The translations under genes were made by a program, and so were the position numbers. From assembly GCF_026619435.1 (NCBI RefSeq), contig NZ_JAOVZQ010000001.1, positions 4,161,501 through 4,225,500 of the forward strand: 64,000 bases of DNA, read 5' to 3'. The stretch comes from Hoeflea ulvae (GTDB taxonomy: Bacteria > Pseudomonadota > Alphaproteobacteria > Rhizobiales > Rhizobiaceae). Each line of letters opens with the position of its first letter. Positions within the stretch are counted from its first letter, which is position 1. Of this stretch, positions 34,195 through 41,388 are shown one piece after another. Below the pieces are notes generated by a model. That model saw nothing but the letters and a program-made list of their open reading frames with translations. It did not search any database and had not been told where the DNA came from.

Positions 34195-34449
34195 ATGGAG
34201 ATAATTGGCATCCCTTGGGCGGTTGTTTTGGCTTACGGAGGCTTCGCAAGCTGGCCGTGGCTTTGGACCATCGGCCTGGGGACGCTAATCGGAGCTTGTA
34301 TCTATTACCTAACTCGATCCCATGCTGTGATCGCAGATATCCAACGAACCGGTATACTAAAAACCCTCACTTTCATTCTGATAACGCAGGGAATCACTGC
34401 TGCTATTTTGTATGGGGTTGGGCGGATAATCGGTATGATATTCAACTAA
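34195..34449 (+). CDS. Small membrane protein, unknown, low GC
   Basis: 84 residues from ATG 34195, three bases after mmsA. It is mostly hydrophobic with about three membrane segments (PWAVVLAYGGFASWPWLWTI, GLGTLIGACIYYLT and TLTFILITQGITAAILYGVG). Base composition is visibly lower in GC (near one half by eye) than both neighbours, and codons such as ATA, TTG and CTA appear that are rare around it. It is probably a recent insertion into the operon. No family recognised; no function proposed. Confidence 0.55.
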   Translation: MEIIGIPWAVVLAYGGFASWPWLWTIGLGTLIGACIYYLTRSHAVIADIQRTGILKTLTFILITQGITAAILYGVGRIIGMIFN

Positions 34450-34459
34450 GGAGACGACC

Positions 34460-35711
34460 ATGTCCGCACCCGCAGCCAATCTTCGCATCAACGCCGACAG
34501 GCTCTGGGATCTCGCTCATGGACATGGCCAGGATCGGGCCCGGCATTGCCGGCGGCAACAACCGCCAGACCCTGACCGATGAAGACGGCGAAGGCCGCAA
34601 GCTGTTCCAGCGCTGGTGCGAGGACGCCGGCATGACCATGGGCGTCGACACCATGGGCAACATGTTCATGACCCGGCCCGGCACCGATCCCGATGCCCTG
34701 CCGGTCTATGTCGGCTCCCATCTCGACACCCAGCCCACCGGTGGCAAATATGACGGTGTTCTCGGCGTGCTGGCAGGCCTCGAACTGGTCCGCACGCTCA
34801 ATGATCTCGACATCAAGACCAAACACCCGATCGTGGTGGTCAACTGGACCAACGAGGAAGGCACCCGCTTTGCCCCTGCCATGCTCGCCTCCGGCGTCTT
34901 TGCCGGTGTGCATGAGCAGGACTGGGCCTATGACCGGGAAGACGCCAAGGGCAAGCGTTTTGGCGACGAGCTGGTCCGCATCGGCTGGAAGGGCGACGAG
35001 GAAGTAGGTAGCCGCAAGATGCATGCGCTGTTCGAGCTGCATATCGAGCAGGGCCCGATCCTCGAGGCGCAAGGCAAGGACATCGGCGTTGTCACCCACG
35101 GCCAGGGCCTGCGCTGGATCCAGTGCACCGTCACCGGCAAGGAAAGCCACACCGGCTCGACCCCGATGCCGATGCGCAAGAATGCCGGCCGCGGCCTTGC
35201 CCAGATCACCGAACTGGTGCACCAGATCGCCATGGACAACGCCCCCAAAGCGGTGGGCGCCATCGGCCACATCGACATCTATCCCAATTCGCGCAACATC
35301 ATCCCCGGCAAGGCGGTCTTCACCATCGACTTCCGCAGCCATGAAATCGATACATTGAACGGCATGGTCGACCGGCTGATGGCGGAAGCGCCGAAACTCT
35401 GCGACGCACTCGGCGTCGGCTTCGAGGCAGAGATCGTCGGCCAGTTCGATCCTCCGGAATTCGACAAGACGTGCGTCAAGGCCGTCCGTGACGCCGCCGA
35501 ACGGCTCGGCTATTCGCATATGGACATCATCTCCGGCGCCGGTCACGATGCCTGCTGGATCAACCGCGTGGCGCCGACCGCCATGGTCATGTGCCCCTGT
35601 GTTGACGGGCTCTCCCACAACGAGGCCGAGGACATTACGAAGGAATGGGCTGGTGCCGGCTGCGATGTGCTCATGCATGCAGTGGTGGAAACCGCCGGGG
35701 TGGTGAAATGA
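34460..35711 (+). pseudogene. Beta-ureidopropionase / N-carbamoyl amino acid amidohydrolase, one-base frameshift near the start
   Basis: ATG 34460 has AAGGAG upstream and begins SAPAANLRINADRLWD, the normal N-terminus, but this frame soon stops. The rest, from SLMDMARIGPGIAGGNNRQT to the stop at 35709-35711, is in the next frame. Dropping one base at 34511-34512 joins them as RLWD-SLMDMARIG and gives about 416 residues of M20-type Zn amidohydrolase: YVGSHLDTQPTGGKYDG, WTNEEGTRFAPAM, FELHIEQGPILEAQ, SGAGHDACW. It would hydrolyse N-carbamoyl-beta-alanine to beta-alanine, CO2 and ammonia, the third step of the pathway. If the frameshift is real, translation could start only at an internal ATG such as 34518. 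Confidence 0.8.
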
Positions 35712-36148
35712 TGGTGCCAGACGCGCCGAGCAGTCCTCCCTCCCCCTGGAGGGGAGGGATCGAGGGTGGGGGGCCAATTGTGTCACCAAGCTTGAATTCA
35801 CCCGGAGCTCTGGCACGGGCGCGAAAGCTTCGCCACAGCATGACTGATGGTGAAAAACGTCTCTGGCGCGATCTCAGAGAATTCAAAAAACTCTACGGAA
35901 TTCACGTTCGCCGGCAGACACCGGTAGGCCCTTATGTAGCGGATTTCGCCATCCACTCCGCCAGGCTGATCATCGAGGTTGATGGAGAGCATCACTTCAC
36001 TGGGCCGGGAATCGCGCGAGACAGAAAACGTGATGCGTGGCTGGCTGAAGCCGGTTATCGCGTCGTCCGCTTCAACACCGGGGAACTTGCAGAGTCCTTT
36101 GACGCCTGCATTGAGAAAATTCTGCATGAATTGGGGCTGATGATATGA
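35708..36148 (+). CDS. DUF559-family nuclease-like protein
   Basis: About 146 residues from ATG 35708, which overlaps the amidohydrolase stop. The first 30 residues are only the translation of a palindromic repeat; a more natural domain start is near ARARKLRHSMTDGEKRLWRD. The DUF559 fold, related to Vsr/restriction endonucleases, shows VGPYVADFAIHSARLIIEVD, GEHHF and KRDAWLAEAGYRVVRFNTGE, with the D, E and K of a PD-(D/E)XK-like site recognisable. The gene is bracketed by inverted copies of one repeat (35735-35773 and 36155-36195), as if it were a mobile unit placed within the pyrimidine operon. Confidence 0.75.
   Translation: MMVPDAPSSPPSPWRGGIEGGGPIVSPSLNSPGALARARKLRHSMTDGEKRLWRDLREFKKLYGIHVRRQTPVGPYVADFAIHSARLIIEVDGEHHFTGPGIARDRKRDAWLAEAGYRVVRFNTGELAESFDACIEKILHELGLMI
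35735..35773 (+). repeat. GC-rich palindromic repeat, family A, copy 1
   Basis: CCCTCCCC (35738-35745) pairs with GGGGAGGG (35751-35758), followed by AGGGTGGGGGGC. It is the inverted counterpart of the copy at 36155-36195; by eye more than four fifths of positions agree over about 40 bases. It lies within the first codons of the DUF559 frame. Confidence 0.8.
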
Positions 36149-36154
36149 TTGTCG

Positions 36155-36195
36155 CGCCCCCCACCCCTAACCCCTCCCCTCCAGGGGGAGGGGGA
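36155..36195 (-). repeat. GC-rich palindromic repeat, family A, copy 2 (inverted)
   Basis: Reverse complement of the copy at 35735-35773: GCCCCCCACCCCT, then CCCCTCCCC (36171-36179) pairing with GGGGAGGGG (36185-36193). It begins seven bases after the stop of the first DUF559 gene and completes an inverted-repeat bracket around it. Confidence 0.8.
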
Positions 36196-36223
36196 CAGTC
36201 CAACGGCAGACCGAGGTAACAAC

Positions 36224-36985
36224 ATGACCACATCAGCCAAAGTCCTGCCACTTGAGAGCAGTGACGATAGCCAACTTCGCATAGATCTTGCAGCAGCTCT
36301 CAGACTGGCGGCCTATTACGACTGGCATGAGGGTGTCGCCAACCATTTCTCCGCCGCCGTCTCACCCGACGGCAGGAAATTTCTCGTCAATCCGCGCTGG
36401 AAACATTTCTCTCGCGCCAAGGCCAGCGAATTGCTGCTGGTCGACGCCGATGACCCCGACACCATGAAGCGCCCGGATGCGCCCGACCCGTCAGCCTGGT
36501 CGATCCATTCCGCCATTCACCGCCGCGTGCCGCATGCCCGTGTGGCGCTGCATCTGCACCCTCCCTACGCCACCACCCTTGCCGGCCTGAAGGATCCCTC
36601 GATCAAGCCGATCGACCAGGTCACGGCACGGTTCTTCAACCGGCTGGCGATGGACATGAGTTTCGGCGGCATCGCCTCGGAAGAAGCCGAGGGCGAGCGC
36701 ATCGCCGCCACCATCGGCAATCATTCGAGCGTCATGATGGCCAATCACGGCGTCACCACCGTGGCCCCGACCGTCGCCGAAGCCTTTGACGCCATGTACC
36801 ATCTCGAGCGCGCGGCGCGGACCATGGTGCTGGCCTATTCGACCGGCCAGCCGCTCAACGTCATGAATGACGAACTGGCCGAATCCGTTGCCCAGGAATG
36901 GGATGTCTACAAGGACGCCGAGTTCTCGCATTTCGAGGAAATGAAACAGGTGCTTGACCGGGAAAACCCGGGTTATGCGGAGTGA
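36224..36985 (+). CDS. Class II aldolase/adducin-family protein
   Basis: 253 residues from ATG 36224. The fold of FucA/AraD-type aldolases: YYDWHEGVANHFSAAVSPDG (phosphate-loop region), WSIHSAIHRRVPHARVALHL with the metal-binding HLHPPYATTLAG, and VMMANHGVTTVAPTVAEAFD with the third histidine. Many members are not aldolases but decarboxylases or epimerases. It recurs in the pyrimidine operon between amidohydrolase and dihydropyrimidinase, yet no step in the textbook pathway needs it, so its role is open. Confidence 0.8.
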   Translation: MTTSAKVLPLESSDDSQLRIDLAAALRLAAYYDWHEGVANHFSAAVSPDGRKFLVNPRWKHFSRAKASELLLVDADDPDTMKRPDAPDPSAWSIHSAIHRRVPHARVALHLHPPYATTLAGLKDPSIKPIDQVTARFFNRLAMDMSFGGIASEEAEGERIAATIGNHSSVMMANHGVTTVAPTVAEAFDAMYHLERAARTMVLAYSTGQPLNVMNDELAESVAQEWDVYKDAEFSHFEEMKQVLDRENPGYAE

Positions 36986-37033
36986 AAACGAAACCGAAAC
37001 ATGATTGAGAGAACGCACAGGGCTGGCCACCAG

Positions 37034-37092
37034 GTTCCTCTCCCCCCGGGGAGAGGTCGGGCGCCGCCTTGCGGCGACCGGGTGAGGGGGTC
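37034..37092 (+). repeat. GC-rich palindromic repeat, family B, copy 1
   Basis: CCTCTCCCC (37037-37045) pairs with GGGGAGAGG (37048-37056); a second small hairpin CGCCGC/GCGGCG (37062-37076) follows, then GGGTGAGGGGG. Inverted counterpart of the copy at 37450-37529. It overlaps the first codons of the second DUF559 gene. Confidence 0.8.
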
Positions 37093-37542
37093 TTCGCCAC
37101 AAAACCTGAACCCGCGACCAGAGCACTGGCGCGCCAGATGCGCAAACAGCCGACCGACGCCGAGCATCTGCTCTGGTTCGAACTTCGCAATCGTCAACTC
37201 AACGGGTTTCGCTTCAATCGTCAGGTGCGGATTGGTCCCTATATCTGCGATTTCTGCTGCCGCAACAGCAAGCTGATCATCGAACTCGATGACAGCCAAC
37301 ACGCACTTGAGGAAGCCAAGGACGCGCGGCGCACAGCGTGGCTCACACAAAATGGCTACAGCGTCTTGCGGTTCTGGAATGATGAGGTTGCGTTTGAGCG
37401 GGCTGCCGTTCTGGAAACCATACTTGCCGCACTTGAAGGGCGCTTGAAGCCCCCTCACCCAACTCAGGCATCTGCTCAGCTCCGCTTCGCAGTGCCTTCC
37501 TATCCCTCTCCCCGGCGGGGAGAGGAAACAGAACACCCCTAG
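37069..37542 (+). CDS. DUF559-family nuclease-like protein
   Basis: Up to 157 residues. The start is unclear: TTG 37069 lies inside a palindromic repeat, and ATG 37138 (MRKQPTDAEHLLWFELRNRQ) would give 134 residues. The DUF559 core is RFNRQVRIGPYICDFCCRNS, KLIIELDDSQHALEEAKDAR and WLTQNGYSVLRFWNDEV. The C-terminus (PHPTQASAQLRFAVPSYPSP) is translated repeat, and the stop lies in the next repeat copy. It shares fold and setting, though not close sequence, with the DUF559 gene at 35.7 kb. The function of this family is not established; a nuclease-like role is inferred from the fold. Confidence 0.72.
   Translation: MRRPGEGVFATKPEPATRALARQMRKQPTDAEHLLWFELRNRQLNGFRFNRQVRIGPYICDFCCRNSKLIIELDDSQHALEEAKDARRTAWLTQNGYSVLRFWNDEVAFERAAVLETILAALEGRLKPPHPTQASAQLRFAVPSYPSPRRGEETEHP
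37450..37529 (-). repeat. GC-rich palindromic repeat, family B, copy 2 (inverted)
   Basis: Reverse orientation of the copy at 37034-37092: CCCCCTCACCCAA at the left, then a 45-base middle that differs from copy 1, then CCTCTCCCC (37505-37513) pairing with GGGGAGAGG (37517-37525). It covers the 3' end of the second DUF559 gene. Confidence 0.75.
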
Positions 37543-37566
37543 CCCCTCCCCTCAAGGGGGAGGGGA
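37533..37566 (-). repeat. GC-rich palindromic repeat, family A, copy 3
   Basis: CACCCCTAGCCCCTCCCC, then AAGGGGGAGGGG, nearly the same as the copy at 36155-36195 and in the same orientation. It contains the stop of the second DUF559 gene and ends 37 bases before the dihydropyrimidinase start. Confidence 0.75.
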
Positions 37567-37602
37567 ATTGACCGCAAAAAGAATAAGCACGGGAACACCA
37601 TC

Positions 37603-39060
37603 ATGAGCACCACTGTCATCAAGAACGGAACCATCGTCACCGCCGATCTGACCTACAAGGCGGACGTGCTGATTGAGGGCGGCGTCATCACCGCCATCGG
37701 CCCCAACCTGGTCGGCGAAAAGTCACTCGATGCCACCGGCTGCTACGTCATGCCCGGCGGCATTGATCCGCACACCCATCTCGAAATGCCGTTCATGGGC
37801 ACCTATTCGACAGATGATTTCGAAAGCGGCACCCGCGCGGCTCTGGCTGGCGGCACCACCATGGTGATCGATTTCGCCCTGCCCGCACCGGGCCAGTCGC
37901 TGCTCGAAGCGCTGACGATGTGGGACAACAAGTCGACCCGCGCCCATTGCGACTACTCCTTCCACATGGCGATCACCTGGTGGGGAGAGCAGGTGTTTAA
38001 TGAGATGGAAACCGTGGTCAAGGACAAGGGCATCACCACCTTCAAGCACTTCATGGCCTACAAGGGCGCGCTGATGGTGGATGATGACGAGATGTATTCC
38101 TCCTTCAGCCGCGTTGGCGAATTAGGTGGCATCGCAATGGTCCACGCCGAAAACGGCGACGTGGTGGCGCAGTTGCAGCAGAAATTGCTGGCCGAGGGCA
38201 ACAACGGCCCCGAGGCGCACGCCTACTCCCGTCCGGCGGAAGTCGAGGGCGAAGCCACCAACCGCGCCATCATGATCGCCGACATGGCCGGCACCCCGCT
38301 ATACGTGGTGCACACATCCTGCGAGCAGAGCCACGAGGCCATCCGCCGCGCCCGCCAGAAGGGCATGCGGGTCTGGGGCGAGCCGCTGATCCAGCATCTC
38401 ACTCTGGACGAGAGCGAATATGCCAACCCCGACTGGGACCATGCGGCGCGCCGGGTGATGAGCCCGCCATTCCGCAACAAGATGCATCAGGATTCGCTTT
38501 GGGCCGGGCTGTCGGCCGGCTCACTGCAGGTGGTCGCCACCGACCATTGCGCCTTTTCCACCGAACAGAAGCGCTTCGGCGTCGGCGATTTCACAAAGAT
38601 TCCCAACGGCACCGGTGGTCTCGAAGACCGCATGCCGATGCTGTGGACCCATGGTGTCGCCACCGGCCGGCTGACCATGAACGAGTTTGTCGCCGTCACC
38701 TCGACCAACATCGCCAAGATCCTCAACTGCTACCCGAAAAAGGGCGCGGTGCTGGTTGGCGCCGATGCCGATCTGGTGGTCTGGGATCCGGAGAAATCCA
38801 AGACCATTTCGGCCAGCACCCAGCAGTCGGCGATCGACTACAATGTGTTTGAGGGCAAACAGGTCAAGGGCCTGCCGCGCTACACGCTGACCCGCGGTCG
38901 CGTCGCCGTTGACGATGGCGAAGTCAAGCCGCAGGAAGGCCATGGCGAATTCGTCAAGCGCGAACCGGTGACGCCGACCAACAAGGCATTGTCGACCTGG
39001 AAGGAAGTCTCTTCCCCGCGCAAGGTCGAGCGTTCAGGCATTCCGGCGAGCGGGGTGTGA
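37603..39060 (+). CDS. hydA: Dihydropyrimidinase (D-hydantoinase type)
   Basis: 485 residues. Amidohydrolase barrel with binuclear metal site: GGIDPHTHLEMPFMG (HxH), the carbamylated lysine in FKHFMAYKGALMVDDDEMYS, MVHAENGDVVAQ, YVVHTSCEQSHEAIRRARQK and VVATDHCAFS with the catalytic aspartate. It opens dihydrouracil or dihydrothymine to N-carbamoyl-beta-alanine or its methyl form, second step after PreTA. Full family length, no defect seen. Also called pydB in some genomes. Confidence 0.93.
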   Translation: MSTTVIKNGTIVTADLTYKADVLIEGGVITAIGPNLVGEKSLDATGCYVMPGGIDPHTHLEMPFMGTYSTDDFESGTRAALAGGTTMVIDFALPAPGQSLLEALTMWDNKSTRAHCDYSFHMAITWWGEQVFNEMETVVKDKGITTFKHFMAYKGALMVDDDEMYSSFSRVGELGGIAMVHAENGDVVAQLQQKLLAEGNNGPEAHAYSRPAEVEGEATNRAIMIADMAGTPLYVVHTSCEQSHEAIRRARQKGMRVWGEPLIQHLTLDESEYANPDWDHAARRVMSPPFRNKMHQDSLWAGLSAGSLQVVATDHCAFSTEQKRFGVGDFTKIPNGTGGLEDRMPMLWTHGVATGRLTMNEFVAVTSTNIAKILNCYPKKGAVLVGADADLVVWDPEKSKTISASTQQSAIDYNVFEGKQVKGLPRYTLTRGRVAVDDGEVKPQEGHGEFVKREPVTPTNKALSTWKEVSSPRKVERSGIPASGV

Positions 39061-39065
39061 GGATC

Positions 39066-39452
39066 ATGAACCGACAGGCCATCAACCACTTGCCGGGCGC
39101 CGCGTGCCTCCTTGGCCTCATGGCCTCACAGGCATCAGCCGACATGCTGCCGATTGATGGCAAATACGGAAACAGCGAAGGCTGCGCATTCGACCCCGAA
39201 CAGGCATCCATGAGCGACAGCAAGATCATCGTCAGCCCGCAGAATGTAGAATTTCATGAATCGGGCTGTAATTTCCTTCAGGTCCTGTCCGCTTCCCACG
39301 GGCGCGCGGTTGTCACCGCTCTCTGCTCGGGAGAAGGTGAGGAATGGGTCTCGACCTATCTAGTCAGGCCGGGTCACGACGATCCGGCCGCGCTCCAGTT
39401 CACAATGCAGGGCGGAGACGGGTTCGAATTCACGGTCAGCCGATGTCAGTGA
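39066..39452 (+). CDS. Small secreted protein of unknown function
   Basis: 128 residues from ATG 39066, six bases after the dihydropyrimidinase stop. A signal peptide (LPGAACLLGLMASQASA, cleavage before DML) and four cysteines in the mature part (EGCAFDPEQ, ESGCNFLQV, TALCSGEG, VSRCQ) that could form two disulphides. No family recognised. The close spacing suggests cotranscription, but the gene may simply be read through. Confidence 0.6.
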   Translation: MNRQAINHLPGAACLLGLMASQASADMLPIDGKYGNSEGCAFDPEQASMSDSKIIVSPQNVEFHESGCNFLQVLSASHGRAVVTALCSGEGEEWVSTYLVRPGHDDPAALQFTMQGGDGFEFTVSRCQ

Positions 39453-39490
39453 GCAACAGCAAACGGGGTCTGCAGAAGGTGTTTCCAGAA

Positions 39491-39712
39491 TCAGCTGTCG
39501 TCGGCGCGGATGATGATCGTGCGAGTGTCGGGGTCCCAGTCATACTCGATTGCATCGGTGATGCCCTGAAGCGCAACGTTTCCTTCCCAAGTCTGATCAA
39601 GACCTCCATCAAGCCAGTCAATCCAGAAGTGATCGGCAAGCTGCCTGGCTTTATCGCCGGTGAACTGAAGTGTTACCGTAGGAACGCTGCATTGATGAGC
39701 TTTCTTCGCCAT
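39491..39712 (-). CDS. Small conserved-looking protein, unknown
   Basis: 73 residues on the minus strand (MAKKAHQCSVPTVTLQFTGD, ending DAIEYDWDPDTRTIIIRADD). GGAGAAGA stands in front of the ATG at 39712, and the acidic, well-mixed composition looks like real protein rather than an antisense frame. GC is lower than the surroundings. It lies convergent with the secreted-protein gene and divergent from the ABC transporter, so it breaks the plus-strand operon. No function can be assigned. Confidence 0.5.
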   Translation of the reverse strand: MAKKAHQCSVPTVTLQFTGDKARQLADHFWIDWLDGGLDQTWEGNVALQGITDAIEYDWDPDTRTIIIRADDS

Positions 39713-39798
39713 GATTTCTTCTCCATTTTTTCCAGAACAGGCCTTGCCTCAATTGGTGACAACAAATTTATGATAGACCGATACTCGTGGAGCTCGCA

Positions 39799-40581
39799 AT
39801 GAGCACAGTCATTTCCGCCCGAAACCTCGATCTCACCTTCGAAACCAATGATGGTCCTGTCCATGCCCTCAAGGACATATCGCTCGACATCGCCGAGGGC
39901 GAATTCGTCTCGCTGATCGGACCCTCCGGCTGCGGCAAGACCACATTGTTGCGCGTTATCGCCGATCTGGAAAAGCCCACCGGCGGCACCGTGTCGGTCA
40001 ATGGCTTGACACCCGAACAGGCCCGCCTCGCCCGCGCCTATGGCTATGTGTTTCAGCAGTCAGCGCTGTTGCCCTGGCGCACCATCGAGGACAATGTCGC
40101 GCTGCCGCTTGAAGTGATGGGGCTCGACAAGGCAACCCGCGCGAGCCGCATCGCCAGCAATCTGGAACTGGTCAATCTGGTCGGCTTCGAGAAGAAATTC
40201 CCCTGGCAGCTCTCCGGCGGCATGCAGCAGCGCGCATCCATCGCCCGCGCGCTGGCGGTCGAGCCGGCCATGTTGCTGATGGACGAACCTTTTGGCGCGC
40301 TTGACGAGATCGTTCGCGATCATCTGAATGAGCAACTGCTGAAACTCTGGGCCAAGACGAAAAAGACCGTGGTCTTCGTCACCCATTCGATTCCCGAGGC
40401 CGTGTTCCTGTCGACCAAGATCGTGGTGATGAGCCCGCGGCCGGGCCGCATTCACGAGATCATCGACTGCAGCGAACTGGGCAGCGACCGGTCGCTCGAC
40501 ATCCGCGAAACCAGCGCATTCCTGAAAATCGCCCACCAGGTCCGTGAGGGCCTCAAAGCCGGACACAACTACGATGAATAG
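39799..40581 (+). CDS. ABC transporter ATP-binding protein (NMT1/TauB type), probable pyrimidine import
   Basis: 260 residues. Walker A GPSGCGKTT, Q-loop VFQQSALLPWRTI, signature LSGGMQQRASIARA, Walker B MLLMDEPFGALDE, H-loop VFVTHSIPEAVFLS. This is the SsuB/TauB/ThiZ class. With the two permeases and binding protein downstream it makes an importer that, from its place beside the pyrimidine genes and its THI5-like binding protein, probably takes up pyrimidines or hydroxymethylpyrimidine-type compounds. The stop overlaps the next gene. Confidence 0.85.
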   Translation: MSTVISARNLDLTFETNDGPVHALKDISLDIAEGEFVSLIGPSGCGKTTLLRVIADLEKPTGGTVSVNGLTPEQARLARAYGYVFQQSALLPWRTIEDNVALPLEVMGLDKATRASRIASNLELVNLVGFEKKFPWQLSGGMQQRASIARALAVEPAMLLMDEPFGALDEIVRDHLNEQLLKLWAKTKKTVVFVTHSIPEAVFLSTKIVVMSPRPGRIHEIIDCSELGSDRSLDIRETSAFLKIAHQVREGLKAGHNYDE

Positions 40582-41056
40582 CGCGCAGCAATCCCCGGCA
40601 GGCGCACCGGTGCTGCGCCAGGCCACTATCGCCGACCTGCCGGTCTGCGCGACCATCATCAATGATTATATCGACGCCACCGGGTGGCTGCCGCGGACCA
40701 CCGACCATGCCGCGGTCGAAGCGCTGTTCGTTCCCTCGCTTCTCGAAAGCCGCACCATGTTTGTGGTCGAAGACCATGGCGACATTCTCGGCTATCTGTC
40801 TATGAGCGACGACGGCTTCGTGCCCGCGCTCTATCTGCGGCCTTCCGCGCGCGGCAAGGGTGTGGGCAGGATGCTGCTGGATGCGGCCAAGGCCGCACAC
40901 CCCTCCGGCCTCGAGCTCACCGTGTTCGAGCGCAATACCGACGCCTTGCGCTTTTATGAGCGCGAAGGCTTTCACGAAGACCCCGCCCGTCGCGACGACA
41001 CCACCGAAGAGGGCATCCCGACATTGTGGTTGCGCTGGCCCGGAGGCGCGCAATGA
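40574..41056 (+). CDS. GNAT-family acetyltransferase
   Basis: 160 residues from ATG 40574, overlapping the ATPase gene by eight bases. GNAT fold: LRQATIADLPVCATIINDYI, VVEDHGDILGYLSMSDDGFV, the acetyl-CoA loop RPSARGKGVGRMLLDAAKAA, and NTDALRFYEREGFHEDPARR. It probably acetylates a small amine. Its embedding between ABC transporter genes is unusual and, if conserved, would point to modification of the imported compound. Confidence 0.82.
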   Translation: MNSAQQSPAGAPVLRQATIADLPVCATIINDYIDATGWLPRTTDHAAVEALFVPSLLESRTMFVVEDHGDILGYLSMSDDGFVPALYLRPSARGKGVGRMLLDAAKAAHPSGLELTVFERNTDALRFYEREGFHEDPARRDDTTEEGIPTLWLRWPGGAQ

Positions 41057-41388
41057 GCCCCTCGCTGATGATCTGGCTGGCGGCGGTCATGGTGATTTTC
41101 ATGGCCGCGGCAAGCAGTCTGCGGGTCTATGTCGACCGGCCCTCGGTCTGGCTGCTGGTTTTGGCCATCGGGCTCTACACCGCCGGCAATCTGATGATGG
41201 TGCGGGTGATGCGTGAAAGCGGTCTCGCCGTCGCCATGTCGCTGTCGGCCGTGCTGCAACTGGTGCTGATCAATTTGATCGGGCTGCTGATTTTCGGTGA
41301 ACGCCCGTCGACCATGCAGATCGGCGGCATCACGCTGGGCATCGTCGCCGTGACCATGATCGTCTGGCCGCAAGGGAGACAGGGATGA
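41053..41388 (+). CDS. Small four-helix membrane protein, SMR/DMT-like
   Basis: 111 residues from ATG 41053 (four-base overlap with the GNAT gene). Four membrane segments: SLMIWLAAVMVIFMAAASSL, VWLLVLAIGLYTAGNLMMV, VAMSLSAVLQLVLINLIGLL and IGGITLGIVAVTMIVW. The last pair (LIFGERPSTMQIGGITLGIV) is like the end of EamA/small-multidrug-resistance transporters. It lacks the EmrE glutamate at its usual place, as far as I can see. It could be an accessory of the ABC system or an exporter. Confidence 0.65.
   Translation: MSPSLMIWLAAVMVIFMAAASSLRVYVDRPSVWLLVLAIGLYTAGNLMMVRVMRESGLAVAMSLSAVLQLVLINLIGLLIFGERPSTMQIGGITLGIVAVTMIVWPQGRQG

Noticed and set aside
35735..37566. GC-rich repeated elements as a possible CRISPR array
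   Set aside because: The copies alternate in orientation, vary in sequence, are hundreds of bases apart and enclose genes; there are no uniform spacers or cas genes.
39344..39802. A 152-codon plus-strand frame between the secreted protein and the ABC transporter
   Set aside because: No ribosome-binding site and odd composition; the minus-strand 73-codon gene in the same place has a good site and looks more like protein, though both remain weakly supported.
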